Shown here: piece after piece, positions 1-8,361 of the stretch
Position numbering within the stretch: the first letter of the stretch is position 1
Layout: the number at the start of each line of letters is the position of its first letter
Source: Alphaproteobacteria bacterium MarineAlpha11_Bin1
GTDB taxonomy: Bacteria; Pseudomonadota; Alphaproteobacteria; MPNO01; UBA830
Direction of reading: 5' to 3'
Length of the DNA stretch: 64,000 nt
Assembly: GCA_002937455.1 (NCBI GenBank)
Contig: PTJZ01000011.1
Span: 62,001 to 126,000 of the forward strand
Program-made: the position numbers and the translations under genes
Notes under the pieces: generated by a model
Database searches by the model: none
What the model was told of the DNA's origin: nothing
Seen by the model: only the letters and a program-made list of their open reading frames with translations

Positions 1-141
1 GTATTCTATTAAGCCCCGGGAAATGTGCCATTCAATGGGAGGCGAGAAATTCATGAAAGCTCGGCTCTTGCGATCGAAACATCAATTTGGTATGTCACAA
101 CGCCCTAAAAAATCAAGGAAAACGGAGATTTTTATCGACGT

Positions 142-228
142 GCGGTCGTGGCGGAATTGGTAGACGCGCAGCGTTGAGGTCGCTGTGGGAGAGATCCCGT
201 GGAAGTTCGAGTCTTCTCGACCGCACCA
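142..228 (+). tRNA. tRNA-Leu (anticodon GAG)
   Basis: An 87-nt class II tRNA with an encoded CCA end (226-228). The acceptor arms gcggtcg (142-148) and cgaccgc (218-224) pair perfectly. The anticodon stem cagcg/cgctg encloses the loop ttgaggt, which places anticodon GAG at 176-178. The long variable arm is typical of tRNA-Leu. It reads CUC and CUU codons. Confidence 0.96.
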
Positions 229-234
229 GATTAA

Positions 235-272
235 ACCAGGCCTGCCAATTTTGAGCGGGCCTGGTCTTTTTT
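235..272 (+). terminator. Rho-independent terminator of tRNA-Leu
   Basis: The arms accaggcc (235-242) and ggcctggt (258-265) form an 8-bp GC-rich stem followed by a run of T. It lies 6 nt after the tRNA and before mgtE, so the tRNA is probably a single transcription unit. Confidence 0.85.
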
Positions 273-318
273 ATACATATCGGTGAAGTCGGGCAGCCGA
301 ATACCGGAAGTGATCCGA

Positions 319-1722
319 ATGGTTATAGGTTCTGCAGATACAGAAGTTACAGAAGGCATATCACCAGTTCAGGCGGCGGATTTGCTTGGCCTTAACCCGG
401 ACGTGGTTCAGAACGTGATCGTTGCTTTGAATTCCAATGACGACGTTGCAATCGGGCAAATCGTATCGCGGCTTCATGCCGCCGAGGTCGCCGATTTGAT
501 CGAAATGTTACGGGGCCCAATGCGGGCTAAGCTTGTTGACCTTATACGGCAAAATTTTAAGCCCGCAATCTTGACGGAGTTGGATGAAAAGATTCGCGAC
601 GAAATTGTCGAACAACTGGGTACTGATAAGATCGCCGAGGTGATTTCAGATCTGGAATCTGACGATGCCTTGAGCCTGATATCCACGCTTCAAGAAACTA
701 AGCAAAGGCGGGTCCTTCATGGAATACCTCATTCGCTACGAATGATGTTGGAAGAGGGGCTGACGTTTCCCGAAGAGAGCGCCGGTCGCCTTATGCAGCG
801 CGAATTTGTTGCGGTGCCGTCTTTTTGGAACGTTGGCGAGGTGATTGATTTTCTGCGCGAAAACGCCGAATTGCCAAATGATTTTTACGATGTTTTCGTG
901 GTCGATCCGCGGCACCGCTTGATAGGCTACGTTGCGCTAAGCCATATTCTACGGACCAAAAGGCCGGTCGCTATTCGAGACATCATGTTGAGTGAATTCG
1001 TTTCGGTTCCGGTCAATATGGACCAGGAAGAGGTTGCATATGTTTTTGCCCAGCAGGATTTGATCTCGGCACCCGTTGTCGACGATTCGGACAGGCTGAT
1101 CGGCGTGATAACAATTGATGATATCGTCGACGTTATATATCAGGAAGCCGAGGAGGATATAATGCGGCTTGGTGGTGTTCAGGAAGATGATCTTTATGCA
1201 GCCGTTCTAGATACTGGGAAGTCACGTTTTTCCTGGCTGTTTCTCAATTTATTAACTGCGATTATGGCGTCAATTGTTATTGGGCTTTTTCAAGGGACTA
1301 TTGAGCAGGTTGTAATGCTGGCGGTTCTGATGCCAATCGCTGCTTCCATGGGTGGAAATGCAGGTACCCAGACACTCACCGTTGCTGTGCGTGCTATCGC
1401 GATGAAGCAGCTAATCCCAGCGAACGCTTTGCGTGTTTTGTCTAAGGAAATCTTGGTTGGTTCCTTTAACGGGGTGTTATTTGCGGTAATTATCGGTCTT
1501 ATCGCATGGATTTGGTCCGGGAACTTCGGAATTGCCATCGTAATGGCGGTGGCAATGGTTATAACGATGGTTATTGCCGGTTTGGCGGGGGCTGCGATCC
1601 CGCTAGGTCTGTCTCGAACACGTTTCGATCCTGCAATCGCCTCCGGTGTGTTCCTCACGACCGTTACCGATGTCGTAGCGTTTATGGCGTTTCTCGGTCT
1701 CGGTGCTTGGTTCCTAGTCTAA
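319..1722 (+). CDS. mgtE: Magnesium transporter MgtE
   Basis: An inner-membrane Mg2+ channel of 467 aa, the usual family length. The N-terminal third is the acidic helical MgtE_N domain (for example LHAAEVADLIEML). Two CBS domains follow in the middle; the segment LIGVITIDDIVDVIYQEAEE is typical of the second. The last 150 or so residues form about five membrane helices and include PIAASMGGNAGTQT, a signature of the pore region. In this family the N and CBS domains bind Mg2+ and close the pore when internal Mg2+ is high. The frame opens upstream at a GTG (283), but the ATG at 319 sits 8 nt after GGAAG and is preferred; GTG 310 is another option. It directly follows the tRNA-Leu terminator. 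Confidence 0.95.
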   Translation: MVIGSADTEVTEGISPVQAADLLGLNPDVVQNVIVALNSNDDVAIGQIVSRLHAAEVADLIEMLRGPMRAKLVDLIRQNFKPAILTELDEKIRDEIVEQLGTDKIAEVISDLESDDALSLISTLQETKQRRVLHGIPHSLRMMLEEGLTFPEESAGRLMQREFVAVPSFWNVGEVIDFLRENAELPNDFYDVFVVDPRHRLIGYVALSHILRTKRPVAIRDIMLSEFVSVPVNMDQEEVAYVFAQQDLISAPVVDDSDRLIGVITIDDIVDVIYQEAEEDIMRLGGVQEDDLYAAVLDTGKSRFSWLFLNLLTAIMASIVIGLFQGTIEQVVMLAVLMPIAASMGGNAGTQTLTVAVRAIAMKQLIPANALRVLSKEILVGSFNGVLFAVIIGLIAWIWSGNFGIAIVMAVAMVITMVIAGLAGAAIPLGLSRTRFDPAIASGVFLTTVTDVVAFMAFLGLGAWFLV

Positions 1723-2039
1723 CACTTCTTAAGGTCGGACAATATTCCGCTTAGCGGGTTTAGTTTAACCCGAGTTAATTATTTTGAGATCGAAATTACA
1801 AATGTTACCCCAGCATCTTATAGGGTGAACTAGATGGCCGACGTGGTTGAAAACTTCTTCGGTGATTATTTCAGATTTACTTGCTATAATGAAGATTGGA
1901 AAAGGCGGAAACAAATTGCCTAGGGGTGAAATCGATACTGATTTCGACCATTTAGTTCAGAAAACCTATAAACGACTTTTCCACAACTTTCCGCTACAGC
2001 ACCGATGAACGTGATAAATTTGCGGTTTATTATCGTGCC
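1723..2039. other. Intergenic, no gene seen
   Basis: A 317-bp AT-rich stretch between mgtE and the DUF1489 gene. A TATAAT hexamer at 1885-1890 has no good -35 partner. There is no convincing ORF, hairpin-plus-T-run or RNA gene. It probably holds the promoter of the downstream gene. Confidence 0.4.
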
Positions 2040-2474
2040 ATGGTTGTTCATTTGATTAAACTCGCTGTTGGCGTCGAAAGCTACGCACAACTAGTCGAGA
2101 GGCAGGCTCATAGATTGGTGGGGGGTGCTAAATCGGACGAGCCCCGAGTCCGCCATCTTACGAAATCTACTCCACGCCGTGTTGACCAAATTTTAGGAGG
2201 CGGGTCAATATATTGGGTAATCAAGGGTGCCATCCGTGCCCGTCAGCGCATTATCGGTATCGACAAGACAGTTAATAAACGCGGCTTACCGCGTTGTGCT
2301 TTAATCCTTGACCCAGAATTGGTCTCGGTACAGGCACGTCCCTGCCGACCCTTTCAGGGCTGGAGATATTTGGAACAAAGAGACGCACCGGCAGACGCGC
2401 TTGAAATTTGCGACGATTCCGGTGAATTGCCAGCCGCGATGGCGGAAGAGCTCCGTGAGCTAGGTTTGCTATAG
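2040..2474 (+). CDS. DUF1489 family protein
   Basis: A 144-aa soluble protein that matches the alphaproteobacterial DUF1489 family. It starts with the typical MVVHLIKLAVGVES and carries the basic middle part with IYWVIKGAIRARQRI and the ending AEELRELGLL. The family function is unknown, and it is usually a single short gene kept across Alphaproteobacteria. The ATG at 2040 has no clear Shine-Dalgarno sequence. It converges on the reductase gene downstream, with 9 bp between the stops. Its presence supports the taxonomic inference more than any pathway. Confidence 0.88.
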   Translation: MVVHLIKLAVGVESYAQLVERQAHRLVGGAKSDEPRVRHLTKSTPRRVDQILGGGSIYWVIKGAIRARQRIIGIDKTVNKRGLPRCALILDPELVSVQARPCRPFQGWRYLEQRDAPADALEICDDSGELPAAMAEELRELGLL

Positions 2475-2483
2475 GCTAACTGT

Positions 2484-3710
2484 TTAGCCTTTGAGGAGTT
2501 TCTGAAGTTTAATATCGGGATCGGCAAGATCCGATGCGCTGAATATTCTATCCGACATCATCATACGTCGGGTAAAGCGCAAGTCGCGGGGGTTATTGAT
2601 CGCCGCCGCGCCCTCCAGTTTCCCGTCCTTGAGATAGAATTCTACGAATTCTCCCTTTTCGCGATTGCCACGAACTGCGGTCTCGTTCCATTCTTTTGGC
2701 AGGCCCATCATTTGTATGTTCGCACCGTACTGGTCGGACCAGAACCACGGAATTTCGGCATAGGTCTCTTCACCACCCAACATCGCCTTGGCCGCGCAGA
2801 TAGCCTGATTTTGGGCATTCTCCCAAGACTCTAGACGTATATGTCGGCCGAGAAAAGGGTTCGGATGGCGAGCGTTATCACCGGCGGCATAAATGTCCGG
2901 GTGGGAGGTTCGGCATTGTTCATCGACGACGATACCGTTGTCCGTTTCTAGACCGGCCGCCGATGCAAGTTCAGTGTTCGGGGTTAGCCCGATACCAACG
3001 ACGGCAATGTCGCATTCAATAATGGAACCGTCCGACAGGACAGCGTGCTTGAGGCCGCCATTGCCTTTGAAATGACTGAAGGAGACACCGCATCGGATAT
3101 CAACTCCGTTACGGACGTGAAGATCGTGGATCCACTGTGACATATCGGGAGTGAGTGCGCGGGCACAGACTCGGTCAGCTAGTTCTATTATGATGGTTGG
3201 CGCACCTTGTTTGCGGGCTGCTGCAGCGACTTCCAAGCCAATCCAGCCAGCGCCGATAACCAGAACTGTTGCGTCGCCCGTAATCCTCGAGTGAATAGTT
3301 TCAGCGTCATCGATGGTCCGCAGCGTGAATACCCCATCGAGATCGGCGCCCTCGACTGGCAGCGTCGTTGCTCGCCCGCCTGTTGCAATCATCAGCTTGT
3401 CCCAATGAACGGTTTCACCACTCTGGAGAGTGAGTTCATGGATATCCGGAATTATTTTTGTAACGCGGACCCCGAGACGCATTTCAATCTCGGCCTCATC
3501 GAGCGTTTCCGATGGCCACAAAAGGCACAAGTCTCGCGCGGGTTCCCCAAGCAGAACCTCTTTTGACAAAGGGGGACGTTCGTGCGGTGGAAAATTCTCG
3601 TCCCCTATGAGTATGATACGACCGTCAAACCCTTCGTCGCGAAGCGTCTTGGCTGTCCATCCGCCGGCTTGTCCGGCCCCAATAACGACAAAAGTTTGGT
3701 CTACGGTCAT
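2484..3710 (-). CDS. FAD-dependent ferredoxin--NAD(+) reductase of a Rieske dioxygenase
   Basis: A 408-aa flavoprotein that would pass electrons from NADH to a Rieske ferredoxin. The N-terminal FAD-binding motif is VVIGAGQAGG (about residues 8-17). A second Rossmann motif for NAD, VIGAGWIGLEVA, lies near residue 155, and the second FAD contact IYAAGDN near residue 273. The C-terminal part matches the Reductase_C domain found in the BphA4 / rubredoxin reductase class. It lies 15 bp downstream of the ferredoxin gene on the same strand, so the two are probably co-transcribed. Together they probably feed the oxygenase encoded at 5671-7403. This differs from the classical Comamonas terephthalate system, in which a single reductase does both jobs. 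Confidence 0.9.
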   Translation of the reverse strand: MTVDQTFVVIGAGQAGGWTAKTLRDEGFDGRIILIGDENFPPHERPPLSKEVLLGEPARDLCLLWPSETLDEAEIEMRLGVRVTKIIPDIHELTLQSGETVHWDKLMIATGGRATTLPVEGADLDGVFTLRTIDDAETIHSRITGDATVLVIGAGWIGLEVAAAARKQGAPTIIIELADRVCARALTPDMSQWIHDLHVRNGVDIRCGVSFSHFKGNGGLKHAVLSDGSIIECDIAVVGIGLTPNTELASAAGLETDNGIVVDEQCRTSHPDIYAAGDNARHPNPFLGRHIRLESWENAQNQAICAAKAMLGGEETYAEIPWFWSDQYGANIQMMGLPKEWNETAVRGNREKGEFVEFYLKDGKLEGAAAINNPRDLRFTRRMMMSDRIFSASDLADPDIKLQKLLKG

Positions 3711-3725
3711 AGGTGAGTCCGTTCC

Positions 3726-4049
3726 TTATACATTTGGGAGGCCGACAAAAATGTCGTCGCCTTCGATCTTAATTTCGTATGTTTCAAGGTCTACCGTTGC
3801 AGGTGGGGTTTCTGCCTTACCAGTCTTTACGTTAAACTGTGCCCCATGCAGGGGACATTCCAGGCATTCTCCCTCAAGGTATCCGTCGGCCATCGAGGCA
3901 TATGCATGACTACAGATATCGTCCATCGCGAAGAATTCACCACCGAGGTTGATGATCGCGACTTCTTTTCCTTCAATTATCACCTGGATAGCTTCGTCTT
4001 CGTCCAGTTGATCCTTTTTGAGGGCGTTGTGAAACGTTACGTCACTCAT
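3726..4049 (-). CDS. Rieske [2Fe-2S] ferredoxin, dioxygenase electron carrier
   Basis: A 107-aa Rieske ferredoxin, the normal size for the soluble ferredoxin of three-component ring-hydroxylating dioxygenases. The cluster ligands are visible as C46-S-H48 and C65-P-L-H68. It would shuttle single electrons from the reductase just downstream to the Rieske centre of the oxygenase alpha subunit. The ORF starts with ATG at 4049, and an AT-rich leader lies upstream. The gene pair is separated from the oxygenase genes by an apparently empty 0.8 kb stretch and the GntR gene, so it probably has its own promoter. Confidence 0.93.
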   Translation of the reverse strand: MSDVTFHNALKKDQLDEDEAIQVIIEGKEVAIINLGGEFFAMDDICSHAYASMADGYLEGECLECPLHGAQFNVKTGKAETPPATVDLETYEIKIEGDDIFVGLPNV

Positions 4050-4204
4050 AATAAAATCCGTTCATTTGTTCTGCGTTAATGCCAATCGGAGACGCGGTCG
4101 GAGTTTACAAAACGGCTCGCACCGCCTCAACAGGTAAGCGTGGGAAATACGTTCTAAGCCGTTTCGGCCTCTATCTGGTTTAAGAGGATCCTGACACCGG
4201 CAAT

Positions 4205-4408
4205 TCAGCCTTCGACCATGTCTCCTTTGCGAGGCCACTTCGGTTGATCTAGTCGGGCCTCGGATGCGGTCGTTTTGCCTGTTGACATGGTATCGCCCGG
4301 CTCCAGTGCATTCCGTGTGGAAGTACCGGTGCTAAAACAAGTGAATTCATACCGGATATTGGTGGTGGTGTCATCTTGGTGATTTTCACTATTGACCTGT
4401 GCCGTCAT
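4205..4408 (-). CDS. Doubtful small ORF, 67 aa
   Basis: An open frame of 67 codons starting with ATG and rich in Thr, Ser and charged residues. It shows no motif, membrane segment or clear ribosome site. It is listed only because it is the longest frame in an otherwise empty 0.8 kb stretch. Chance occurrence or a remnant of a decayed gene are both more likely than a functional protein. Confidence 0.15.
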   Translation of the reverse strand: MTAQVNSENHQDDTTTNIRYEFTCFSTGTSTRNALEPGDTMSTGKTTASEARLDQPKWPRKGDMVEG

Positions 4409-4736
4409 CCGTATATCGCCGTGCCTATCGCTTAATTCGTCAGCCTTAACCGGCTAAGGCCCGAGGCGCCATATCGGAAAAAATTCTTCTCCCTGAGTGA
4501 AATTGAATTTTCTGTGACGCATGGAGTCGCAAATACACCGGTCATTTAGGTAGATGACTCCGCGAATATGTTCCAGTACCACCTAACGTGGGATAAAGGG
4601 GCTCGTATTTCTCACGATCAAGGTGATTTCGCCTTGGTAGTCAAGTTGATCGGATCTAGTAGGGCGATTAGTCCGTTTACTTTTGAGAGTCGAGGACCAC
4701 AGATATGAATACAGGGATACCATCTACCATTACGAA

Positions 4737-4752
4737 CGATGGGATCCCATCG
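4737..4752. repeat. Perfect 16-bp palindrome
   Basis: CGATGGGATCCCATCG is its own reverse complement. It lies about 90 bp beyond the 3' end of the GntR gene, in sequence without a gene. It could bind a dimeric regulator. It does not resemble the FadR-type half-site TGGT seen at 5582. Confidence 0.55.
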
Positions 4753-4843
4753 ATAACGAATGTAGAGAGTTTCATCGAAGGGCTGGTTCCACCGCTTTCA
4801 CCTACACATCTCTATTGCTGCTTGGTTAAAATAAATCCAAGTA

Positions 4844-5542
4844 CTAAACTTTTGTAAACAACTGGTGCAGATGGGTCAGATGTTCAGACATTTCGTCTGC
4901 CGCTCCCGCGGCATCCCGAGAACGAAGTCGTGCTAAAAACCTACGCCTAGAATCGACAACACCAGCTGTGTCGTTTGCCGAAATCGGAAAGTGTACTTGG
5001 CGTAATAAATCCATTAGGACGCGCATCAGAAGAATGAGAACCGGATTACCGGTACATTCAGCCAATAAAATATGGAAACCAATATTAAGCTCTGTCTTGG
5101 CCTCCATTTCGCCGTTGCGAGTCAGTTCTTCCACCATATCGATATTTTTTTGCATCCGGTCGAGGTCGGCTTCTGTTGCGCGTGCGACCGCCGCCTCTAC
5201 TATGGAGGTTTCGATCAGAAGACGCGCATCGGTTATATCCCTCAGTTCAACGCCACTTAAATGCAATAGATCTTCAATCGACTGGGCGACTGCCTCGGGA
5301 TTACCATCCGTAATGAAAGCGCCCCCGTGCGCCCCTTTCTGTAACGATATGAGCCCGGCGTGCTCCAGCGCACGCAACGCCTCCCGGACGGCGTTGCGGC
5401 TTGTACCGAACTGTTCCGCGAGCGTCCGTTCGGGTGGCAGCTTATCACCGGACTTTATGGCGCCGCTACGAACCTGTTCACGGATCTGGTCGCCGATTAC
5501 CTCGAATGTCCGGCGGGTACGTGCAGGGGAGAAGTCGTCCAT
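4844..5542 (-). CDS. GntR family transcriptional regulator, FadR/FCD subfamily
   Basis: A 232-aa regulator. The N-terminal winged helix (about residues 10-75) has the typical GntR run GDKLPPERTLAEQFGTSRN followed by VREALRALEHAGL. The rest is an all-helical FCD ligand domain, with NIGFHILLAECTGNPVL containing the usual metal-binding histidine region. Members often bind carboxylic acids and repress catabolic operons. The gene diverges from the dioxygenase alpha gene, and a TGGT-N3-ACCA site lies between them, so it probably controls this operon and itself. The frame extends upstream to a TTG at 5593, but that would run through the operator; the ATG at 5542 is preferred. Confidence 0.88.
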   Translation of the reverse strand: MDDFSPARTRRTFEVIGDQIREQVRSGAIKSGDKLPPERTLAEQFGTSRNAVREALRALEHAGLISLQKGAHGGAFITDGNPEAVAQSIEDLLHLSGVELRDITDARLLIETSIVEAAVARATEADLDRMQKNIDMVEELTRNGEMEAKTELNIGFHILLAECTGNPVLILLMRVLMDLLRQVHFPISANDTAGVVDSRRRFLARLRSRDAAGAADEMSEHLTHLHQLFTKV

Positions 5543-5581
5543 TGGGCGGGAATTTCTACCGGGTTGACTCAATTGGTTTAA

Positions 5582-5592
5582 TGGTAGTACCA
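5582..5592. promoter_or_regulatory. Likely GntR/FCD operator
   Basis: TGGTAGTACCA is a perfect inverted repeat (TGGTA, G, TACCA) matching the TGGT-N3-ACCA form known for FadR-type GntR regulators. It is centred 45 bp upstream of the GntR start and 84 bp upstream of the oxygenase alpha start. That position fits control of both divergent promoters. Confidence 0.6.
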
Positions 5593-5670
5593 ATCAGCAG
5601 GTTAAGCAAATCAATTACCGTTGAATGTCGAGTGCCAGCGGTTAGTGAAGAGAGTCTATACGGGGAAATA

Positions 5671-6912
5671 ATGGATCAGGGTCAAACCCCAAAAATCGAA
5701 TGGCCGGACGACGGCGTCAGCCGGATTCCATATCAGATCTATACCGACCCGGATACCTATGGAAACGAACAGAAACGTATTTTCCGTGGAGCGATCTGGA
5801 GCTTTGTCTGTACAGAGCAGGAAATTGAAAACCCCGGTGATTACCAGACAACTTATATTGGCGATACACCGGTTATAGTGCTGCGCGACATGGAAGCAGA
5901 GGTTCAGGTCATCGTAAATCGATGCGCCCACCGCGGAAATCTCGTTTGTATAAATAGGGAGGGCAACACCAAGGATCTTACATGTGTTTATCATAATTGG
6001 CGCTATGACCTGCAAGGTAACTTGAAAAGTGTAGCGTTCGGGAAAGGCATAGGGAAATCTGGAGGAATGCCGGACGATTTCGATCGCGCCGACCATGGTT
6101 TACACCGTTTAAAATGTGAAGTGTACAAGGGACTGATATTTGCGACGTTTTCTGATGAGGTGGCACCACTAACTGATTGGCTGGGTCCAGAAATGGTCGA
6201 AAACATCGACCGCGTTGTCGGACGGGGTATGGTCCTATTGGGGACATACAGCCAGTACATGCCTAACAACTGGAAACTTTATATGGAGAACGTTCGTGAT
6301 TCATATCACGCGAGTATACTCCACATGTTTCAGGCGACATTTCGCCTCAACCGACTATCCATGAAGGGTGGCATTAAGCTGTCGGAAAACGGTTGGCACC
6401 ACATTAGTTATTCCATTGCAGAAACCGACCGCGACGAGGACCAGTACGACGCTAAGAAGCTTCGCGCCGTCATGGACGGCTATGAGCTTGCTGATCCTAC
6501 CCTAGTCAAAGGGTGGCGAGAATTCGAATGCGGTACCACCCTTGCGATCCAGTCGACGTATCCTAATTTCGTAATCCAGCAAATTTCTAATTCGCTGGCA
6601 TTGCGTTTGTGTCTGCCCAAAGGGCCGGAAGAGTGCGAACTTTTGTGGTGGGTGTTCGGAACCCCGCAAGATACTGAGGAGCAACAAGAGGTCCGAATCA
6701 AGCAGTCTAACATGATTGGTCCGGGTGGTGTGATCTCGATGGAAGACGGCGTGGTTGGTGGATGGATACAGCGCGGTACCAAGCGTGACCAGGAGAAGAC
6801 AACCATCGTCCAGATGGGTGGTCGTGGCGTCGCTCCAAGCCAAGAAGGCAGGGCAACAGAAGTTTCTATCCGTGGCTTTTGGCAGGGGTACCGAGACTGT
6901 ATGGGGCTTTGA
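5671..6912 (+). CDS. Aromatic-ring-hydroxylating dioxygenase, alpha subunit (terephthalate 1,2-dioxygenase-like)
   Basis: The catalytic subunit of a Rieske non-heme iron dioxygenase, 413 aa. The Rieske ligands are C85/H87 in RCAHRGN and C105/H108 in CVYHNW. The mononuclear iron site is N207..D210..H213..H218 in ENVRDSYHASILH. The sequence strongly recalls TphA2 of terephthalate degraders in its NNWKLYMENV, LNRLSMKGG, ISMEDG and C-terminal GRATEVSIRGFWQGYR segments. The expected reaction is cis-dihydroxylation of a ring bearing a carboxylate; the exact substrate is inference. The frame is open much further upstream, but the ATG at 5671 follows GGGGA and starts where the family starts. The beta subunit begins 2 bp after its stop. 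Confidence 0.9.
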   Translation: MDQGQTPKIEWPDDGVSRIPYQIYTDPDTYGNEQKRIFRGAIWSFVCTEQEIENPGDYQTTYIGDTPVIVLRDMEAEVQVIVNRCAHRGNLVCINREGNTKDLTCVYHNWRYDLQGNLKSVAFGKGIGKSGGMPDDFDRADHGLHRLKCEVYKGLIFATFSDEVAPLTDWLGPEMVENIDRVVGRGMVLLGTYSQYMPNNWKLYMENVRDSYHASILHMFQATFRLNRLSMKGGIKLSENGWHHISYSIAETDRDEDQYDAKKLRAVMDGYELADPTLVKGWREFECGTTLAIQSTYPNFVIQQISNSLALRLCLPKGPEECELLWWVFGTPQDTEEQQEVRIKQSNMIGPGGVISMEDGVVGGWIQRGTKRDQEKTTIVQMGGRGVAPSQEGRATEVSIRGFWQGYRDCMGL

Positions 6913-6914
6913 CG

Positions 6915-7403
6915 ATGGATGGGGCGGTAAGTATAGGTACTGATGTCCAGTTTCAAATTGAACGTATGATTACAGATTATGCGCATGCCATTGATGACGA
7001 CAGGCTGGAAATGTGGCCAGAATTCTTCACCGATGACTGTTCTTATCGTATAATCAATCGAGAGAACTATGCTAAGGGTCGGCGTGTTGGCATCATGGAC
7101 TGCTCCAGTAAGGGCATGTTACGTGACCGTATACTGGCGCTCCGAGAGGCGAATGTTTACGAACCGCATTGTTATCGGCACCTACAATCGGGTATTCGTA
7201 TTGTGGGTGACAAAGATGGTGCTTATCAGGTTGAAACGTCTTTCATGATCGTTCGCACGATGCAGGAAGGGGATATGTCGCTCTTCTGTGCGGGAAAATT
7301 CATCGATGAGATTGTTTTCGAAGGCAGTCTCCCGCGTTTTCGAAAAAGAATAGTTGTCACTGACTCCAATCGTATTCATACCCTGATCGTCATTCCGATT
7401 TGA
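6915..7403 (+). CDS. Aromatic-ring-hydroxylating dioxygenase, beta subunit
   Basis: A 162-aa member of the small-subunit family with the NTF2-like (SnoaL) fold, which supports the alpha trimer in an alpha3beta3 enzyme and carries no cofactor. Typical segments are ERMITDYAHAIDDDRLEMWP, FFTDDCSYRI and RDRILALREANVYEPHCYRH, which recall TphA3. The ATG at 6915 lies 2 bp after the alpha stop, so translation is probably coupled. The frame extends a further 12 codons into the alpha gene, which is unlikely to be used. Together with the upstream alpha gene and the PdxA-like gene this gives the order seen in tph operons. Confidence 0.88.
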   Translation: MDGAVSIGTDVQFQIERMITDYAHAIDDDRLEMWPEFFTDDCSYRIINRENYAKGRRVGIMDCSSKGMLRDRILALREANVYEPHCYRHLQSGIRIVGDKDGAYQVETSFMIVRTMQEGDMSLFCAGKFIDEIVFEGSLPRFRKRIVVTDSNRIHTLIVIPI

Positions 7404-7409
7404 GGATTT

Positions 7410-8357
7410 ATGCCCGTGATATCCAAGCCCCGCATTGGCATCGCAATCGGCGACCCGGCAGGGATCGGCCCCGAGATTGCGATAAAGGCGTCATCTAATC
7501 GTGACGTCCGTGATATATGCGAACCTGTGATCGTTGGGGATTACGAAGTCCTTTCGCGTTATGCGCATACGATCCGAAAATCGCCCCCTGAAAACGTTAT
7601 TGATGTTGGCGCGATCAACGTAAACTTCCTGACGCCGGGCGAAAGCGACGCCGCTTGCGGTCGCGCAATTCTCGAGTATGCGGGTAAGGCGGTCGACTTA
7701 GCGATGGCTGGAGATTTTGACGCTGTGGTGGCTTGCCCGCAGACCCAATCATCGATCAAATCGGCAGGAATTGATTTCAATGGCTATCCGTCTTGGGTTG
7801 CTCGTCGTACGAAGACTGATCCGGATAGTGTGTTTATGATGCTGGTTTCCGATCGGTTACGTATAGCCCACGTCACACTTCATCTCGGTATCCGCGAGGC
7901 GCTAAATCTAATAGACAGTCCGCGTATCGTACGTACGCTTGCTGCAGTAAAGACCGCGTTGGAGCGAATCGGTCTCGTAGAACCCAAGATCGCTGTATCA
8001 GGTATTAATCCTCACGCCGGCGAGGGTGGCTTGTTTGGCTCGGAGGAAATTGAGATTATTTGTCCGGCACTTGAAGAGGCTCGTGAGGCAGGCATTGACG
8101 CCTGCGGCCCATTCGGCGCCGATACTATGTATTTAGATAAAGGTTTTGATGCCTATGTCGTAATGTATCATGATCAGGGCCATATTCCGGCTAAGCTATT
8201 AGGCTTTGACGGAACGGCTGCCTTGACGATTGGAGCGCCTGTGTTGTTTTCGTCAGTTGCGCATGGTAGTGCTCTAGATATAGCTGGGCGTGGAAAAGCC
8301 AGTTCCGGTGCGCTTGTCTGGGCAATAAAACAAGTCGCCGGAGCAAGCACCGTTTAA
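7410..8357 (+). CDS. PdxA-family dehydrogenase, TphB-like cis-dihydrodiol dehydrogenase
   Basis: A 315-aa member of the 4-hydroxythreonine-4-phosphate dehydrogenase (PdxA) family. It opens with GIAIGDPAGIGPEIAIKA and has the metal-ligand histidine segments HVTLHLGIREAL and YHDQGHIPAKL. In tph operons a protein of this family (TphB) oxidises and decarboxylates the diol made from terephthalate to protocatechuate. The position 6 bp after the dioxygenase beta gene argues for that catabolic role and against vitamin B6 synthesis. It converges on the oxalocrotonate decarboxylase gene with 4 bp between the stops. The family assignment is firm; the substrate is inference. Confidence 0.85.
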   Translation: MPVISKPRIGIAIGDPAGIGPEIAIKASSNRDVRDICEPVIVGDYEVLSRYAHTIRKSPPENVIDVGAINVNFLTPGESDAACGRAILEYAGKAVDLAMAGDFDAVVACPQTQSSIKSAGIDFNGYPSWVARRTKTDPDSVFMMLVSDRLRIAHVTLHLGIREALNLIDSPRIVRTLAAVKTALERIGLVEPKIAVSGINPHAGEGGLFGSEEIEIICPALEEAREAGIDACGPFGADTMYLDKGFDAYVVMYHDQGHIPAKLLGFDGTAALTIGAPVLFSSVAHGSALDIAGRGKASSGALVWAIKQVAGASTV

Positions 8358-8361
8358 CGTT

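Larger units (their letters stand above)
4050..4843. other. Long intergenic stretch with no confident gene
   Basis: Nearly 0.8 kb lies between the ferredoxin start and the 3' end of the GntR gene. One 67-codon minus-strand ORF (4205-4408) is present, but it matches no family I know. A perfect 16-bp palindrome lies at 4737-4752. The ferredoxin promoter should be near 4050-4200. The stretch may be a decayed gene, but I could not identify the parent family. Confidence 0.4.

Noticed and set aside
1885..1890. TATAAT promoter upstream of the DUF1489 gene
   Set aside because: No matching -35 element at 16-18 bp; the hexamer is expected by chance in AT-rich DNA.
4205..4408. 67-codon frame as a real gene
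   Set aside because: No motif, no ribosome site and unusual composition; kept only as a low-confidence entry.
5401..5670. N-terminal extension of the dioxygenase alpha subunit
   Set aside because: It is antisense to the GntR helix-turn-helix, and the family starts at the ATG at 5671.
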